Shown here: positions 25,640 to 35,055 of the stretch, one piece after another
Layout: every line of letters starts with the position of its first letter
How positions within the stretch are numbered: the first letter of the stretch is position 1
From: Pseudomonas nicosulfuronedens
Lineage (GTDB): Bacteria > Pseudomonadota > Gammaproteobacteria > Pseudomonadales > Pseudomonadaceae
Direction: 5' to 3'
DNA length: 64,000 nucleotides
NCBI RefSeq assembly: GCF_005877905.1
Contig: NZ_SWDV01000011.1
Location: 183,099-247,098, forward strand
Notes under the pieces: generated by a model
Databases searched by the model: none
What the model saw: the letters and a program-made list of their open reading frames with translations, nothing else
What the model was told of the DNA's origin: nothing
Program-made: the position numbers and the translations under genes

Positions 25640-26701
25640 ATGTTCCGCCCCCGACTTCTGATCACCAGCCTCGCCATCGCCCTGGGCGCCTGCTCGCCCA
25701 CCGATCCGCAGGCCACCACCAGCGCCACGCTGGCCCAGCAGGTGATCCTGCCGACCTACAGCCGCTGGGTCGACGCCGACCGCGCGCTGGCCGCCAGCGC
25801 CCTGGCCTACTGCCAGGGCAAGGAAGACCTGAGCAAGGCGCGCGCCGACTTCATGGCCGCGCAGAAAGCCTGGGCCGAACTGCAGCCGCTGCTGGTCGGC
25901 CCGCTGGCCGAGGGCAACCGCTCCTGGCAGGTGCAGTTCTGGCCGGACAAGAAGAACCTCGTGGCACGCCAGGTCGAGCAACTGCTGAGCAGCGGCAACG
26001 CGATTTCCCCGGCGACCCTGGATAAGTCCAGCGTCGTGGTCCAGGGTCTGACCGCCTACGAATACATCCTCTACGACGCCAAGATCGACCTGGCCAACGC
26101 CGAGACCAAGGCGCGCTACTGCCCGCTGCTGGAAGCCATCGGCAGCCACCAGCAGGCCTTGGCGGAGAACATCCTGGCGCAGTGGAAGCAGGACGGCGGT
26201 ATGCTCGCCCAGCTCTCCAAGTTCCCCAACGACCGCTACGCCGATGCCCACGAGGCCATCGCCGAACTGCTGCGCGTGCAGGTCACCGCGCTGGACATGC
26301 TGAAGAAGAAGCTCGGCACCCCGCTGGGTCGCCAGAGCAAGGGCATCCCCCAGCCGTTCCAGGCCGAAGGCTGGCGCAGCGACATGTCGCTGGCGAGCCT
26401 GGACTCCAGCCTGACCGGCGCCCAGGCGCTGTGGGACGGCACCGACAAGAAGGGCCTGCGCGCCCTGCTGCCGGCCGAGCAGAAAGAACTGGCCGGCAAG
26501 ATCGACGCCGCCTACGCCGACGTTCACGGCAAGCTGAAAGCCATCAACCAGCCGCTGAGCGAACTGCTCAAGAACGAAGCCGGCATCAAGCAGCTGAACG
26601 ACCTGTACGACAGCCTCAACGTCGTCCATCGCCTGCACGAAGGTGACCTGGCGAAGGCGTTGGGCGTACAACTCGGCTTCAACGCCAACGACGGCGACTG
26701 A
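25640..26701 (+). CDS. second imelysin-family lipoprotein (PA4372-like)
   Basis: A 353-residue lipoprotein (lipobox LGAC, C18) of the imelysin/insulin-cleaving metalloproteinase-like family. The GLTAYEYILYD segment near residue 135 is the counterpart of the GxHxxE motif but has Y-E in place of the H-x-x-E pair, so metal binding may differ from its upstream paralogue. AAGGAG lies 9-10 bp before the ATG. Translation is likely coupled to the di-haem gene. Confidence 0.85.
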   Translation: MFRPRLLITSLAIALGACSPTDPQATTSATLAQQVILPTYSRWVDADRALAASALAYCQGKEDLSKARADFMAAQKAWAELQPLLVGPLAEGNRSWQVQFWPDKKNLVARQVEQLLSSGNAISPATLDKSSVVVQGLTAYEYILYDAKIDLANAETKARYCPLLEAIGSHQQALAENILAQWKQDGGMLAQLSKFPNDRYADAHEAIAELLRVQVTALDMLKKKLGTPLGRQSKGIPQPFQAEGWRSDMSLASLDSSLTGAQALWDGTDKKGLRALLPAEQKELAGKIDAAYADVHGKLKAINQPLSELLKNEAGIKQLNDLYDSLNVVHRLHEGDLAKALGVQLGFNANDGD

Positions 26702-26725
26702 TCGAGAACCAACGAGGTGAACGCC

Positions 26726-27820
26726 ATGTTGCGACGTCACGTGATCGGCCTGGGCAGCCTGCTGCTCGGCGCCCTGACCTTCGGCGGCTGGACGCTGTCA
26801 CGCAAGGGCAAGGAGCCCCTGGTGCTGTCCGCCCGTGACGACGCGGATGGCAAGCACTACGCCGTGGGCTATCGGCTGGACGGCAGCTGCGCTTTCGCCA
26901 CCGAAGTCGGCCTGCGCTGCCACGATGTGGTGCAGCACCCCAGCCTGCCGCTGGTGTTGTTCGTCGCCCGTCGGCCGGGCCGGCAGAGCTACCTGATCGA
27001 CCTGAACGACGGCCGTCTGCTGCAGACCCTCGACTCGCAAACCGACCGGCATTTCTACGGCCATGGCGTATGGCACAAGGACGGCGAGTGGCTCTATGCC
27101 ACCGAGAACGACACCACCGATCCCGGGCGCGGCCTGCTCGGCGTGTACCGCTTCGACGGCGAGCGCCTGAGCCACACCAGCGAGGTCTCCACCCACGGTC
27201 TCGGCCCGCACCAGGTGTCCTGGATGCCCGACGGCGAGACTCTGGTGGTGGCCAACGGCGGCATTCGTACCGAAGCCGAAAGCCGCGTGGAGATGAACCT
27301 CGACGCCATGGAACCGAGCCTGGTGCTGATGCGCCGCGACGGCTCGCTGATCTCCAAGGAAACCCTGCCGCAGCAGATGAACAGCGTGCGCCACCTCGCC
27401 ATCGCCGAGGACGGCACCATCGTCGCCGGCCAGCAGTACATGGGCGATGCCCACGACCGCGCCGACCTGCTCGCCATCAAGCGCCCCGGCCAGCCGTTCC
27501 AGCCGTTCCCGCTGGCCGACGAGCAACGCCTGGCAATGACCCAGTACACCGCCAGCGTCGCCGTGCACAACGAGCTGCGACTGGTCGCCTTGACCGCTCC
27601 GCGCGGCAACCGCTTCTTCATCTGGGACCTGGACTCCGGTGCCGTGCGCCTGGACGCGCCCCTGCCCGACTGCGCCGGTGTCGGCGCAGTGAAGGACGGC
27701 TTCGTCGTCACCTCCGGCCAGGGCCGCTGCCGTGTCTACGACTGCCGCCAGGAACGCATCGCCGGCACACCGCTGGACCTGCCGCCGGCCTTCTGGGACA
27801 ACCACCTGCACCTGGCCTGA
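26726..27820 (+). CDS. DUF1513 beta-propeller protein, probable Tat export
   Basis: A 364-residue periplasmic protein. The N-terminus MLRRHVIGLGSLLLGALTFGG has twin arginines and a hydrophobic stretch, suggesting Tat export. The body is seven-bladed-propeller-like with repeated strands (YGHGVWHKDGEWLYATENDTT, GLGPHQVSWMPDGETLVVANGG) typical of DUF1513 proteins, which are usually found after imelysin and di-haem genes. The ATG at 26726 is chosen over GTG 26717 because GAGGTGA is well spaced. Function unknown; presumably a partner in the iron system. Confidence 0.82.
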   Translation: MLRRHVIGLGSLLLGALTFGGWTLSRKGKEPLVLSARDDADGKHYAVGYRLDGSCAFATEVGLRCHDVVQHPSLPLVLFVARRPGRQSYLIDLNDGRLLQTLDSQTDRHFYGHGVWHKDGEWLYATENDTTDPGRGLLGVYRFDGERLSHTSEVSTHGLGPHQVSWMPDGETLVVANGGIRTEAESRVEMNLDAMEPSLVLMRRDGSLISKETLPQQMNSVRHLAIAEDGTIVAGQQYMGDAHDRADLLAIKRPGQPFQPFPLADEQRLAMTQYTASVAVHNELRLVALTAPRGNRFFIWDLDSGAVRLDAPLPDCAGVGAVKDGFVVTSGQGRCRVYDCRQERIAGTPLDLPPAFWDNHLHLA

Positions 27821-27941
27821 ACGCCCGTACCAGAGCGGCCGCACAACCCTACCACTCGTCTGCCGGCACTACGGAAGGTGCGGGCGCGGCCGATGCAAAG
27901 ACTGACCGATTCCCACCTTGCGTCTTAGAGGCGTACCCACG

Positions 27942-29567
27942 ATGTCCCCCAACACTTCCTTGCGTACCCAGATCCTTTCGCTGCTGGGCGGCAGCCTGCT
28001 GCTTGTGCTGCTGATCGCCCTCGCCTGCTTCCACTTCCTGTCCGGCAGCGTGGGTGCCTACCAACGCCTGCTGGACGGCCCGCTGCAATCCTCGCAACTG
28101 GTCGACCAGGCCAACCTGGCCTTCAAAGTCCAGGTTCAGGAATGGAAGAACGTGCTCCTGCGCGGCCAGCAACCAGCTGACCTCAACAAATACTGGGGCC
28201 AGTTCGAGGACCAGGAGCGCGCCGTGCAGGACGTGCTCGGCCGCCTGGAACAGAACGCCAGCGACGACCCGCAGCTCAAGGCCCAGGTAACGCGCCTGCG
28301 CGATGAGCACCGCCAGCTCGGGCAGGCCTACCGCAAGGGCCGCGACGCCTACCTCGCCGCCGGCAGCGACCCGCGCGCCGGTGACGCCGCCGTGAAAGGC
28401 ATCGACCGTGCCGCCAGCGACCAGATGGCCGCCCTGGTGGACAGCCTGCACCGCGACGCCCAGGACGAAGCCAAGAACATTTCTGCCAGCGCCCACGGCA
28501 CCGTCATCGGCGGCAGCCTGATCCTGCTGATCTCCGGCCTGGTTCTGGGCCTGCTCAGCCTGTGGCTGGTCAACCGCAACCTGATCGGTCCGATCGCCCG
28601 CCTGATCGAGCACATCGCCCAGCTCAGCGAAGGCAACTTCGGCGAGCGCGTCGACGCCAGCCGCCGCGATGAACTGGGCCGCCTGGCCCGCGCCGCCAAC
28701 ACCCTGCGCGATTTCCTCGCCGAAACCTTCACCCGCCTCAAGCACAGCACCACCGAACTGGACACCGCGAGCGGCGAGCTGAACGCCATCGCCACCCTGA
28801 TGGCCGAGGGTACCCGCGAGCAGTTCTCGCGCACCGACCAGGTGGCCACGGCGATGCACGAGATGTCCGCCACCGCCCAGGAAGTCGCGCGCCACGCTTC
28901 CGACGCCGCGCGTGCCGCCGACGATGCCGACCAGCACGCCCAGGAAGGCGGCGAGGTGATGAAGACCACCATCGTCACCATCACCGAGATGAGCAACGAG
29001 ATCGCCAACACTGCCGAAGTCATCCGACGCCTGGAAAGCGACAGCGGCCGCATCGGCAAGGTCCTGGAAGTGATCCGTGGCATCGCCGACCAGACCAACC
29101 TGCTGGCCCTGAACGCCGCCATCGAGGCCGCCCGCGCCGGTGAGGCAGGCCGTGGTTTCGCCGTGGTCGCCGATGAGGTCCGCACCCTGGCCCAGCGTAC
29201 CGCCGAGTCCACCGCCGAGATCCATCAGATCATCGACACCGTACAGACCGGCTCGGTGAACGCCCTGCGCGCCATCGAGAACGGCCAGACCCGCAGCGAA
29301 CAGGGCGTGGAGCGCGTCACCCAGGCCGGCGAAGTGCTGCGCAGCATCACCCTGGCAGTGGAAGCGATCCGCGACATGAACCGCCAGATCGCCACCGCCG
29401 CCGAGGAACAGACCTCGGTCGCCGAGGACATCTCGCGCAACCTCACCGAGATCACCACTATCGGCGCCACCAACGAGGAAAACGTGGTGCGTACCCAGGG
29501 CGCCAGTCGCCACCTGCACGGTCTTTCCGGCGAGATCGCCGACGTCACCCGCAAGCTCAGCGCCTGA
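27942..29567 (+). CDS. methyl-accepting chemotaxis protein
   Basis: A 541-residue chemoreceptor. First membrane segment about 10-30 (LLGGSLLLVLLIALACFHFL), a periplasmic helical sensor of about 150 residues without cysteines, second membrane segment about 188-208, HAMP, then the signalling domain with its tip GRGFAVVADEVRTLAQRT near residue 405 and QTNLLALNAAIEAARAGEAG before it. The helical sensor suits a four-helix-bundle or HBM ligand domain; no ligand can be named. There is no CheR-binding pentapeptide at the C-terminus. In PAO1, as I recall, no chemoreceptor lies between the DUF1513 gene and mexV. Confidence 0.92.
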   Translation: MSPNTSLRTQILSLLGGSLLLVLLIALACFHFLSGSVGAYQRLLDGPLQSSQLVDQANLAFKVQVQEWKNVLLRGQQPADLNKYWGQFEDQERAVQDVLGRLEQNASDDPQLKAQVTRLRDEHRQLGQAYRKGRDAYLAAGSDPRAGDAAVKGIDRAASDQMAALVDSLHRDAQDEAKNISASAHGTVIGGSLILLISGLVLGLLSLWLVNRNLIGPIARLIEHIAQLSEGNFGERVDASRRDELGRLARAANTLRDFLAETFTRLKHSTTELDTASGELNAIATLMAEGTREQFSRTDQVATAMHEMSATAQEVARHASDAARAADDADQHAQEGGEVMKTTIVTITEMSNEIANTAEVIRRLESDSGRIGKVLEVIRGIADQTNLLALNAAIEAARAGEAGRGFAVVADEVRTLAQRTAESTAEIHQIIDTVQTGSVNALRAIENGQTRSEQGVERVTQAGEVLRSITLAVEAIRDMNRQIATAAEEQTSVAEDISRNLTEITTIGATNEENVVRTQGASRHLHGLSGEIADVTRKLSA

Positions 29568-29683
29568 TCCTCTTCCGCCACAGGGATGTGGCGACTCCCT
29601 CCATGATCCTTGCTGCACCGATTCAGCGCGTATTGCTCGTAAACCCTTCACTTTTGCGGGAAACGTCTTGTAAACGCAGCCCT

Positions 29684-29712
29684 TTGACTCTCCCATGAAC
29701 TAGGAATAAGGT
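29684..29712 (+). promoter_or_regulatory. sigma-70 promoter for mexVW
   Basis: TTGACT (29684-29689), 17-bp spacer, TAAGGT (29707-29712). Predicted start near 29719, about 137 bp before the mexV ATG. Confidence 0.6.
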
Positions 29713-29855
29713 GCGCAATTCCGCCCCGCAATGGGGCGTCCCACGTATCGGCTTCAAAGCCTGATCGATATCTGCGCGAACGGAAGGCCGCCCGGTAAAT
29801 TGTGGGCGAGCGATCGCGCCCGATTGCTGCCAGGCACGTACCAAGGAACAGGAAG

Positions 29856-30998
29856 ATGTTGCGCCGCATGCTGATCATGCTGGGCGTAGTTGCCGTCATC
29901 GTCGCGGTGCTCGCCGGCTCGAAATACCTCTCCATCAAGAAACAGATCGCCATGTTCTCGGCACCGCGCCCGCCGGTGAGCGTGAACGCAACCTTGGCCG
30001 AACAACGCGACTGGCAGAGCCGCCTGGCAGCCATCGGCACCTTGCGCGCCATCCAGGGTGTGACCCTGACCGCCGAAGTCTCCGGCACGGTGAGCGCGGT
30101 GCAGTTCGTCTCCGGCGAAAAGGTCAAGATCGGCCAGCCGGTGGTGCAGCTCGAATCCGACGTCGAGCAGGCCACCCTGCGCACCGCCGAGGCCGACCTC
30201 GGGCTGGCCCAGGTCGAATACGAACGCGGCAAGAGCCTGGTGGGACGCCAGGCGATCTCCAAGAGCGAGTACGATCGCCTCGCCGCCCAGCTGAACCGCT
30301 CCACCGCCACCGTCGCCCAGCTCAAGGCGAGCCTGGACAAGAAGCGCATCCTCGCGCCCTTCTCCGGCACCATCGGCATCCGCCAGGTGGACGTCGGCGA
30401 CTACGTGTCCCCCGGCACCGAGATCGTCACCCTGCAGGACCTCTCGACCCTGCAGGTGGACTTCTTCCTGCCCGAACAGGACTTCCCATTGCTCAAGCGC
30501 GGGCAAAAAGTGGTGGTGCGCGTGGCGGCCTATCCGGGCCAGAGCTTCGACGCGCAGATCGACGCCATCAGCCCGCGCGTGGACAACCAGACGCGCAACC
30601 TGCTGGTCCGCGCCAGCATGGCCAACCCCGACGGCAAGCTGCTGCCGGGCATGTTCGCCAACCTGGAAGTGCAGCTACCCGACAGCGCGCCGCGCGTGAT
30701 CGTCCCGGAGACCGCGGTGGCCTTCACCCTGTACGGCAACTCGGTGTACGTGGTGGTGCCGCAGAAGAAGAAAGCGGATGACAAGGACGCCGACGTGGCG
30801 AGCACCAGCCAGACCCAGGTCACGGAATCGTCGCAGAGGAAGCTGGAAGTCGAACGCCGCTTCGTGAAGACCGGCGAGCGCCGCGAAGGCAGCGTGGTGA
30901 TCCTTGAGGGCCTGAAGGCCGGCGAAGAGGTCGTGACCTCCGGCCAGCTCAAGCTGGACAACGGCACCGCCGTCGCCATCGTCAAGGACCCGCAGTAA
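29856..30998 (+). CDS. mexV: RND efflux periplasmic adaptor MexV
   Basis: A 380-residue membrane-fusion protein. One N-terminal membrane anchor (residues 1-26), then lipoyl halves around GTLRAIQGVTLTAEVSGTVSAV and RILAPFSGTIGIRQVDVGDYVSPG, a short alpha hairpin, and a beta barrel ending with a charged insert of about 30 residues (KKKADDKDADVASTSQTQV) before the last strands. No lipobox. AGGAAG just precedes the ATG at 29856. It pairs with the RND pump 186 bp downstream; the PAO1 counterpart PA4374-4375 is MexVW, which uses OprM. Confidence 0.9.
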   Translation: MLRRMLIMLGVVAVIVAVLAGSKYLSIKKQIAMFSAPRPPVSVNATLAEQRDWQSRLAAIGTLRAIQGVTLTAEVSGTVSAVQFVSGEKVKIGQPVVQLESDVEQATLRTAEADLGLAQVEYERGKSLVGRQAISKSEYDRLAAQLNRSTATVAQLKASLDKKRILAPFSGTIGIRQVDVGDYVSPGTEIVTLQDLSTLQVDFFLPEQDFPLLKRGQKVVVRVAAYPGQSFDAQIDAISPRVDNQTRNLLVRASMANPDGKLLPGMFANLEVQLPDSAPRVIVPETAVAFTLYGNSVYVVVPQKKKADDKDADVASTSQTQVTESSQRKLEVERRFVKTGERREGSVVILEGLKAGEEVVTSGQLKLDNGTAVAIVKDPQ

Positions 30999-31009
30999 TC
31001 GCATAACAG

Positions 31010-31033
31010 TACCCTCGCCTTTGGCCGAGGGTA
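31010..31033 (+). terminator. hairpin between mexV and mexW
   Basis: TACCCTCG (31010-31017) pairs with CGAGGGTA (31026-31033), loop 8 bases, no T-run. It may be an attenuator or an mRNA-stability element in the unusually long mexV-mexW gap (30999-31184). Confidence 0.4.
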
Positions 31034-31184
31034 ACCAGATACAACTGCTCTACCCCGGATTTAGCGAGCTGGAGCCAGGCAAGGCGAAGAGACGGCGAAT
31101 GCTTCAGCCAATGAGCATTTCGACGTACCACTCCAACGCCGCATGGCCGACGCGCAGCAAATCCGAACACAAAGGATTGAGCTT

Positions 31185-34100
31185 ATGGGCTTCACCGATC
31201 CCTTTATCCGTCGCCCCGTGCTGGCGACCGTGGTCAGTCTGCTGATCGTCCTGCTCGGCATGCAGGCCTTCAGCAAGCTGGTGATCCGCGAATACCCGCA
31301 GATGGAAAACGCGCTGATCACCGTCACCACCTTCTATGCCGGCGCCAACGCCGAAACCATCCAGGGCTACATCACCCAGCCGCTGCAACAGAGTCTCGCC
31401 AGCGCCGAAGGCATCGACTACATGACCTCGGTGAGCCGGCAGAATTACTCGGTGATCTCGATCTACGCGCACATCGGCGCCAACACCGATCGCCTGGTGA
31501 CCGAGCTGCTGTCGAAGATCGGCGAAGTGAAGACCCAACTGCCGCCGGATGCCGAGGACCCGGTCCTCGACAAGGAAGCCGCCGACGCCTCGGCGCTGAT
31601 GTACATCAGCTTCTTCAGCGAGCAGATGAACAACCCGCAGATCACTGACTACCTGTCGCGGGTGATCCAGCCCAAGCTCGCCACCCTGCCGGGCATCTCC
31701 GAGGCCGAGATCCTCGGCAACCAGGTGTTCGCCATGCGCCTGTGGCTGGACCCGGTGAAGATGGCGGCCTACGGTGTCACTGCCGGGGACGTGGCCAGCG
31801 CGGTGCGCGAATACAACTTCCTCTCCGCCGCCGGCGAGGTGAAGGGCGAGCTGGTGGTCACCTCGGTGAACGCCACCACCGACCTGAAATCCCCGGAAGC
31901 CTTCGCCGCCATCCCGCTAAAGACGGCGGGTGATCGACGCGTGCTGATGGGTGACGTGGCGCGCATCGAACTGGGCGCAGCGAGCTACGACGCGGTCAGC
32001 TCGTTCAACGGTATCCCCTCGGTGTACATCGGCATCAAGGGCACGCCCAGCTCCAACCCGCTGGACGTGATCAAGGAAGTCCGCGCCAAGATGCCGGAGC
32101 TGGAAGAGCAGCTGCCGCCCGGCCTGCAAGTGTCCATCGCCTACGACGCCACGCGCTTCATCCAGGCCTCCATCGACGAAGTGGTGAAGACCCTGGGCGA
32201 GGCGATCCTGATCGTCATCGTGGTGGTGTTCCTGTTCCTCGGCGCGTTCCGCTCAGTGATCATCCCGGTGGTGACCATCCCGCTGTCGATGATCGGCGTG
32301 CTGTTCTTCATGCAGATGATGGGCTACTCGATCAACCTGCTGACGCTGCTGGCCATGGTGCTCGCCATCGGCCTGGTGGTGGACGACGCCATCGTGGTGG
32401 TGGAGAACATCCACCGCCACATCGAGGAGGGCAAGTCGCCGTTCCAGGGCGCCATCGAGGGCGCGCGGGAGATCGCCGTGCCGGTGGTGACCATGACCAT
32501 CACCCTGGCCGCCGTGTACGCGCCCATCGGTTTCCTCAGCGGCCTCACCGGCGCGCTGTTCAAGGAGTTCGCCTTCACCCTGGCCGGCGCGGTGATCATT
32601 TCCGGCATCGTCGCGCTGACCCTGTCACCGATGATGTGCTCGCGCCTGCTGCGCCACGACGAGAATCCCAGCGGCCTGGCCCATCGCCTGGACCTGATCT
32701 TCGAAGGCCTCAAAGGGCGCTACCAGCGCGCCCTGCACGGCACGCTGAACAGCCGGCCGGTGGTGATCGTCTTTGCCCTGCTGGTCCTGGCGATCATCCC
32801 GTTGCTGATGATGTTCACCCACAAGGAACTGGCGCCGGAGGAAGACCAGGGCATCGTCTTCATCATGGCCAACGCGCCGCAGACGGCGAACCTCGACTAC
32901 CTGTCGAAGTACACCGCCGAGTTCGAGGGCATCTTCCGCAAGTTCCCCGAGTATTATTCGGCGTTCCAGATCAACGGCTACAACGGCGTGCAGACCGGCA
33001 TCGGCGGCATGCTGCTCAAGCCCTGGGATGAGCGCGAGCGCAGCCAGATGGAGCTGCTGCACGCGGTACAGGGCGAGCTGGACAAGATTCCCGGCCTGCA
33101 GATCTTCGGCTTCAACCTGCCGTCGCTGCCGGGTACCGGCGAGGGCCTGCCGTTCCAGTTCGTGATCAACACCGCCAGCGACTACCAATCGCTGCTGCAG
33201 GTGGCCGAGCGAGTGAAGAAGCGTGCGGAAGAGTCGGGCAAGTTCGCCTTCCTCGACCTCGACCTGGCCTTCGACAAGCCCGAACTGGTGGTCGATATCG
33301 ACCGCGCCAAGGCCGCGCAGATGGGCGTCAGCATGCAGGACCTGGGTGTGTCCCTGGGCGCGTTGCTGGGTGAAGGCGAGATCAACCGCTTCACCATCGA
33401 CGGGCGCAGCTACAAGGTGATTGCGCAGGTCGAGCGCGCCTACCGTGACAACCCTAGCTGGCTGAACAACTACTACGTGAAGAGCCAGAGTGGCCAGCTG
33501 ATCTCGCTGTCGACCCTGGTGACCTTCCACGAGCGAGCGCGCCCGCGCCAACTCAACCAGTTCCAGCAGCTCAACTCGGCAATCATCTCCGGCGTGCCGA
33601 TGGTCAGCATGGGCGAGGCCATCGAAACGGTGCGCGGCATCGCCGCGGAAGAATCGCCGCGCGGCTTCTCCTTCGACTACGCCGGCGCCTCGCGGCAGTT
33701 CGTGCAGGAAGGCAGCGCGCTGATGATCACCTTCGCCCTGGCACTGGCGGTGATCTTCCTGGTATTGGCGGCGCAGTTCGAGAGCTTCCGCGATCCGCTG
33801 GTGATCATGGTCACCGTGCCGCTGTCGATCTGCGGGGCGCTGATCCCGCTGTTCCTCGGCCTGTCGAGCCTGAACATCTATACCCAGGTGGGACTGGTGA
33901 CGCTGATCGGGCTGATCAGCAAGCACGGCATCCTCATCGTCGAGTTCGCCAATCAGTTGCGTCAGGAGCGCGGGTTGTCGGTGCGCGAGGCGGTGGAGGA
34001 AGCCGCGGCGATCCGCCTGCGCCCGGTGCTGATGACCACCGCGGCGATGGTGCTGGGCGTCACTCCGCTACTGTTCGCCACCGGCGCCGGCGCGGTGAGC

Positions 34101-34244
34101 CGTTTCGACATCGGCGTGGTGATCGCTACCGGCATGAGCGTCGGCACGCTCTTCACCCTGTTCGTGCTGCCCTGCGTGTATACCTTGCTGGCCAAGCCGG
34201 ACAAGAAGCCCGCCGAAGCTGGCGCGCCTGTCCCGGCGCACTGA
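31185..34244 (+). CDS. mexW: RND multidrug efflux pump MexW
   Basis: A 1019-residue inner-membrane RND pump with 12 helices and two large periplasmic loops. Helix 4 carries the proton-relay aspartates in GLVVDDAIVVVENIHRHIEEG. The N-terminus GFTDPFIRRPVLATVVSLLIVLLG is typical of the HAE-1 group. The ATG at 31185 is preceded by AAAGGATTGA; the frame open to 31143 adds 14 unconserved residues. It works with MexV and an outer-membrane channel encoded elsewhere. Confidence 0.93.
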   Translation: MGFTDPFIRRPVLATVVSLLIVLLGMQAFSKLVIREYPQMENALITVTTFYAGANAETIQGYITQPLQQSLASAEGIDYMTSVSRQNYSVISIYAHIGANTDRLVTELLSKIGEVKTQLPPDAEDPVLDKEAADASALMYISFFSEQMNNPQITDYLSRVIQPKLATLPGISEAEILGNQVFAMRLWLDPVKMAAYGVTAGDVASAVREYNFLSAAGEVKGELVVTSVNATTDLKSPEAFAAIPLKTAGDRRVLMGDVARIELGAASYDAVSSFNGIPSVYIGIKGTPSSNPLDVIKEVRAKMPELEEQLPPGLQVSIAYDATRFIQASIDEVVKTLGEAILIVIVVVFLFLGAFRSVIIPVVTIPLSMIGVLFFMQMMGYSINLLTLLAMVLAIGLVVDDAIVVVENIHRHIEEGKSPFQGAIEGAREIAVPVVTMTITLAAVYAPIGFLSGLTGALFKEFAFTLAGAVIISGIVALTLSPMMCSRLLRHDENPSGLAHRLDLIFEGLKGRYQRALHGTLNSRPVVIVFALLVLAIIPLLMMFTHKELAPEEDQGIVFIMANAPQTANLDYLSKYTAEFEGIFRKFPEYYSAFQINGYNGVQTGIGGMLLKPWDERERSQMELLHAVQGELDKIPGLQIFGFNLPSLPGTGEGLPFQFVINTASDYQSLLQVAERVKKRAEESGKFAFLDLDLAFDKPELVVDIDRAKAAQMGVSMQDLGVSLGALLGEGEINRFTIDGRSYKVIAQVERAYRDNPSWLNNYYVKSQSGQLISLSTLVTFHERARPRQLNQFQQLNSAIISGVPMVSMGEAIETVRGIAAEESPRGFSFDYAGASRQFVQEGSALMITFALALAVIFLVLAAQFESFRDPLVIMVTVPLSICGALIPLFLGLSSLNIYTQVGLVTLIGLISKHGILIVEFANQLRQERGLSVREAVEEAAAIRLRPVLMTTAAMVLGVTPLLFATGAGAVSRFDIGVVIATGMSVGTLFTLFVLPCVYTLLAKPDKKPAEAGAPVPAH

Positions 34245-34247
34245 ACG

Positions 34248-34276
34248 AAAAAGCCCCGCATCAGCGGGGCTTTTTT
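34248..34276 (+). terminator. terminator of mexW
   Basis: GCCCCGC (34253-34259) pairs with GCGGGGC (34264-34270), preceded by AAAAA and followed by six T residues. Confidence 0.93.
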
Positions 34277-34308
34277 CTGCCAGGGAGTGCTAGAGCCCAT
34301 ACCCCTCT

Positions 34309-34387
34309 GTAGGAGCAAGCTTGCTCGCGAACCGCCTGATGCCCATGCATCAGGCAAACCCGTGCTCGCGAGCAAGCTCGATCCTAC
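34309..34387. repeat. REP palindrome pair at the left edge of the pilin block
   Basis: Copies at 34309-34331 and 34365-34387, each with one or two changes from the standard unit (GGAGCAAGC; CTCGATCC). Between them is a further small palindrome, CCTGATGC...GCATCAGG (34335-34354). Confidence 0.85.
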
Positions 34388-34448
34388 AAAAACGGCCGTT
34401 GCCGGACGCCAGTGCGGGGGGGCACCTGTCGTCACCTGACAGACCATT

Positions 34449-34522
34449 CATACACGCATTTCGACCGCCTGCTCCTTTATCTCAGCGTTGATACACAACC
34501 TCTAAATTCCCCATACACGCAT
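34449..34522 (+). repeat. direct repeat CATACACGCAT, 63 bp apart
   Basis: Perfect 11-mers at 34449-34459 and 34512-34522, with a related GATACACAA at 34490. The 63-bp spacing is six helical turns. The repeats sit upstream of fimU and may be regulator sites; in P. aeruginosa this operon is activated by AlgR, but I do not see its usual CCGTTCGTC box. Confidence 0.5.
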
Positions 34523-34578
34523 CGCGTATCCCTGCGCGGCATTCGCCGGGGATTTCCGGCTCAACGTCGGAACCTGCC

Positions 34579-35055
34579 ATGCCGGCAAACGCCCCCAGCC
34601 CAGGCTTCACTCTGGTCGAACTGATGGTCACCCTGGCCGTCCTGGCCATCCTCTCGACCCTGGCCGCGCCAATGTTCGGCGACCTGATCCAGCGCAACAA
34701 GGTCGATGCCGCCAGCGGGGAGCTGACCCACTTGCTGCAGTACGCCCGCAGCGAAGCCATCACCCGTGCCAGCGCCGTGACGGTCAGCGCCAGCGACGGT
34801 AACTGGGTCGGCGCACTGAGCGTCGCGACCAGCAGCGAAACCCTGCGCAGCTATGGCAGCGAGGGCATCAACGGCGGCAGCGCGGTGACCGCGACTGGCA
34901 GCGCCAACAGCCTGACCTTCCGCGCCGCCGGCACGCTCAGTGGCGCCGCGCAGACTATCCGCTTGTGCCCTGGCAGCGGCAGCAGCAGCGGCCGTCTGTT
35001 GAGCATTTCCAGCAGCGGACAGATCACCAGCACCACCACGGAGTGCTCCTCATGA
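34579..35055 (+). CDS. fimU: type IV minor pilin FimU/FimT
   Basis: A 158-residue prepilin. The short leader ends at the PilD cleavage site PG^FTLVELMVTLAVLAIL, followed by the hydrophobic pilin helix and a GspH/FimT-type globular domain containing DLIQRNKVDAASGELTHLLQYARSEAITR. FimU and PilV-W-X prime pilus assembly and link PilY1 to the fibre. First gene of the operon; it overlaps pilV by ATGA. The PAO1 cluster has both fimT and fimU; only one is present here, so the name is by position. Confidence 0.85.
   Translation: MPANAPSPGFTLVELMVTLAVLAILSTLAAPMFGDLIQRNKVDAASGELTHLLQYARSEAITRASAVTVSASDGNWVGALSVATSSETLRSYGSEGINGGSAVTATGSANSLTFRAAGTLSGAAQTIRLCPGSGSSSGRLLSISSSGQITSTTTECSS

Larger units (their letters stand above)
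34245..34578 (+). other. 334-bp junction between mexW and the pilin operon
   Basis: No gene. It holds the mexW terminator (34248-34276), a REP pair (34309-34387), and the presumed pilin promoter region with the direct repeat CATACACGCAT at 34449-34459 and 34512-34522. A possible promoter is TTGATA (34488-34493) with CATACA (34512-34517), 18 bp apart. Confidence 0.55.

Noticed and set aside
34441..34578. AlgR-type site before fimU
   Set aside because: No CCGTTCGTC-like sequence found; regulation by AlgR cannot be claimed from this sequence.
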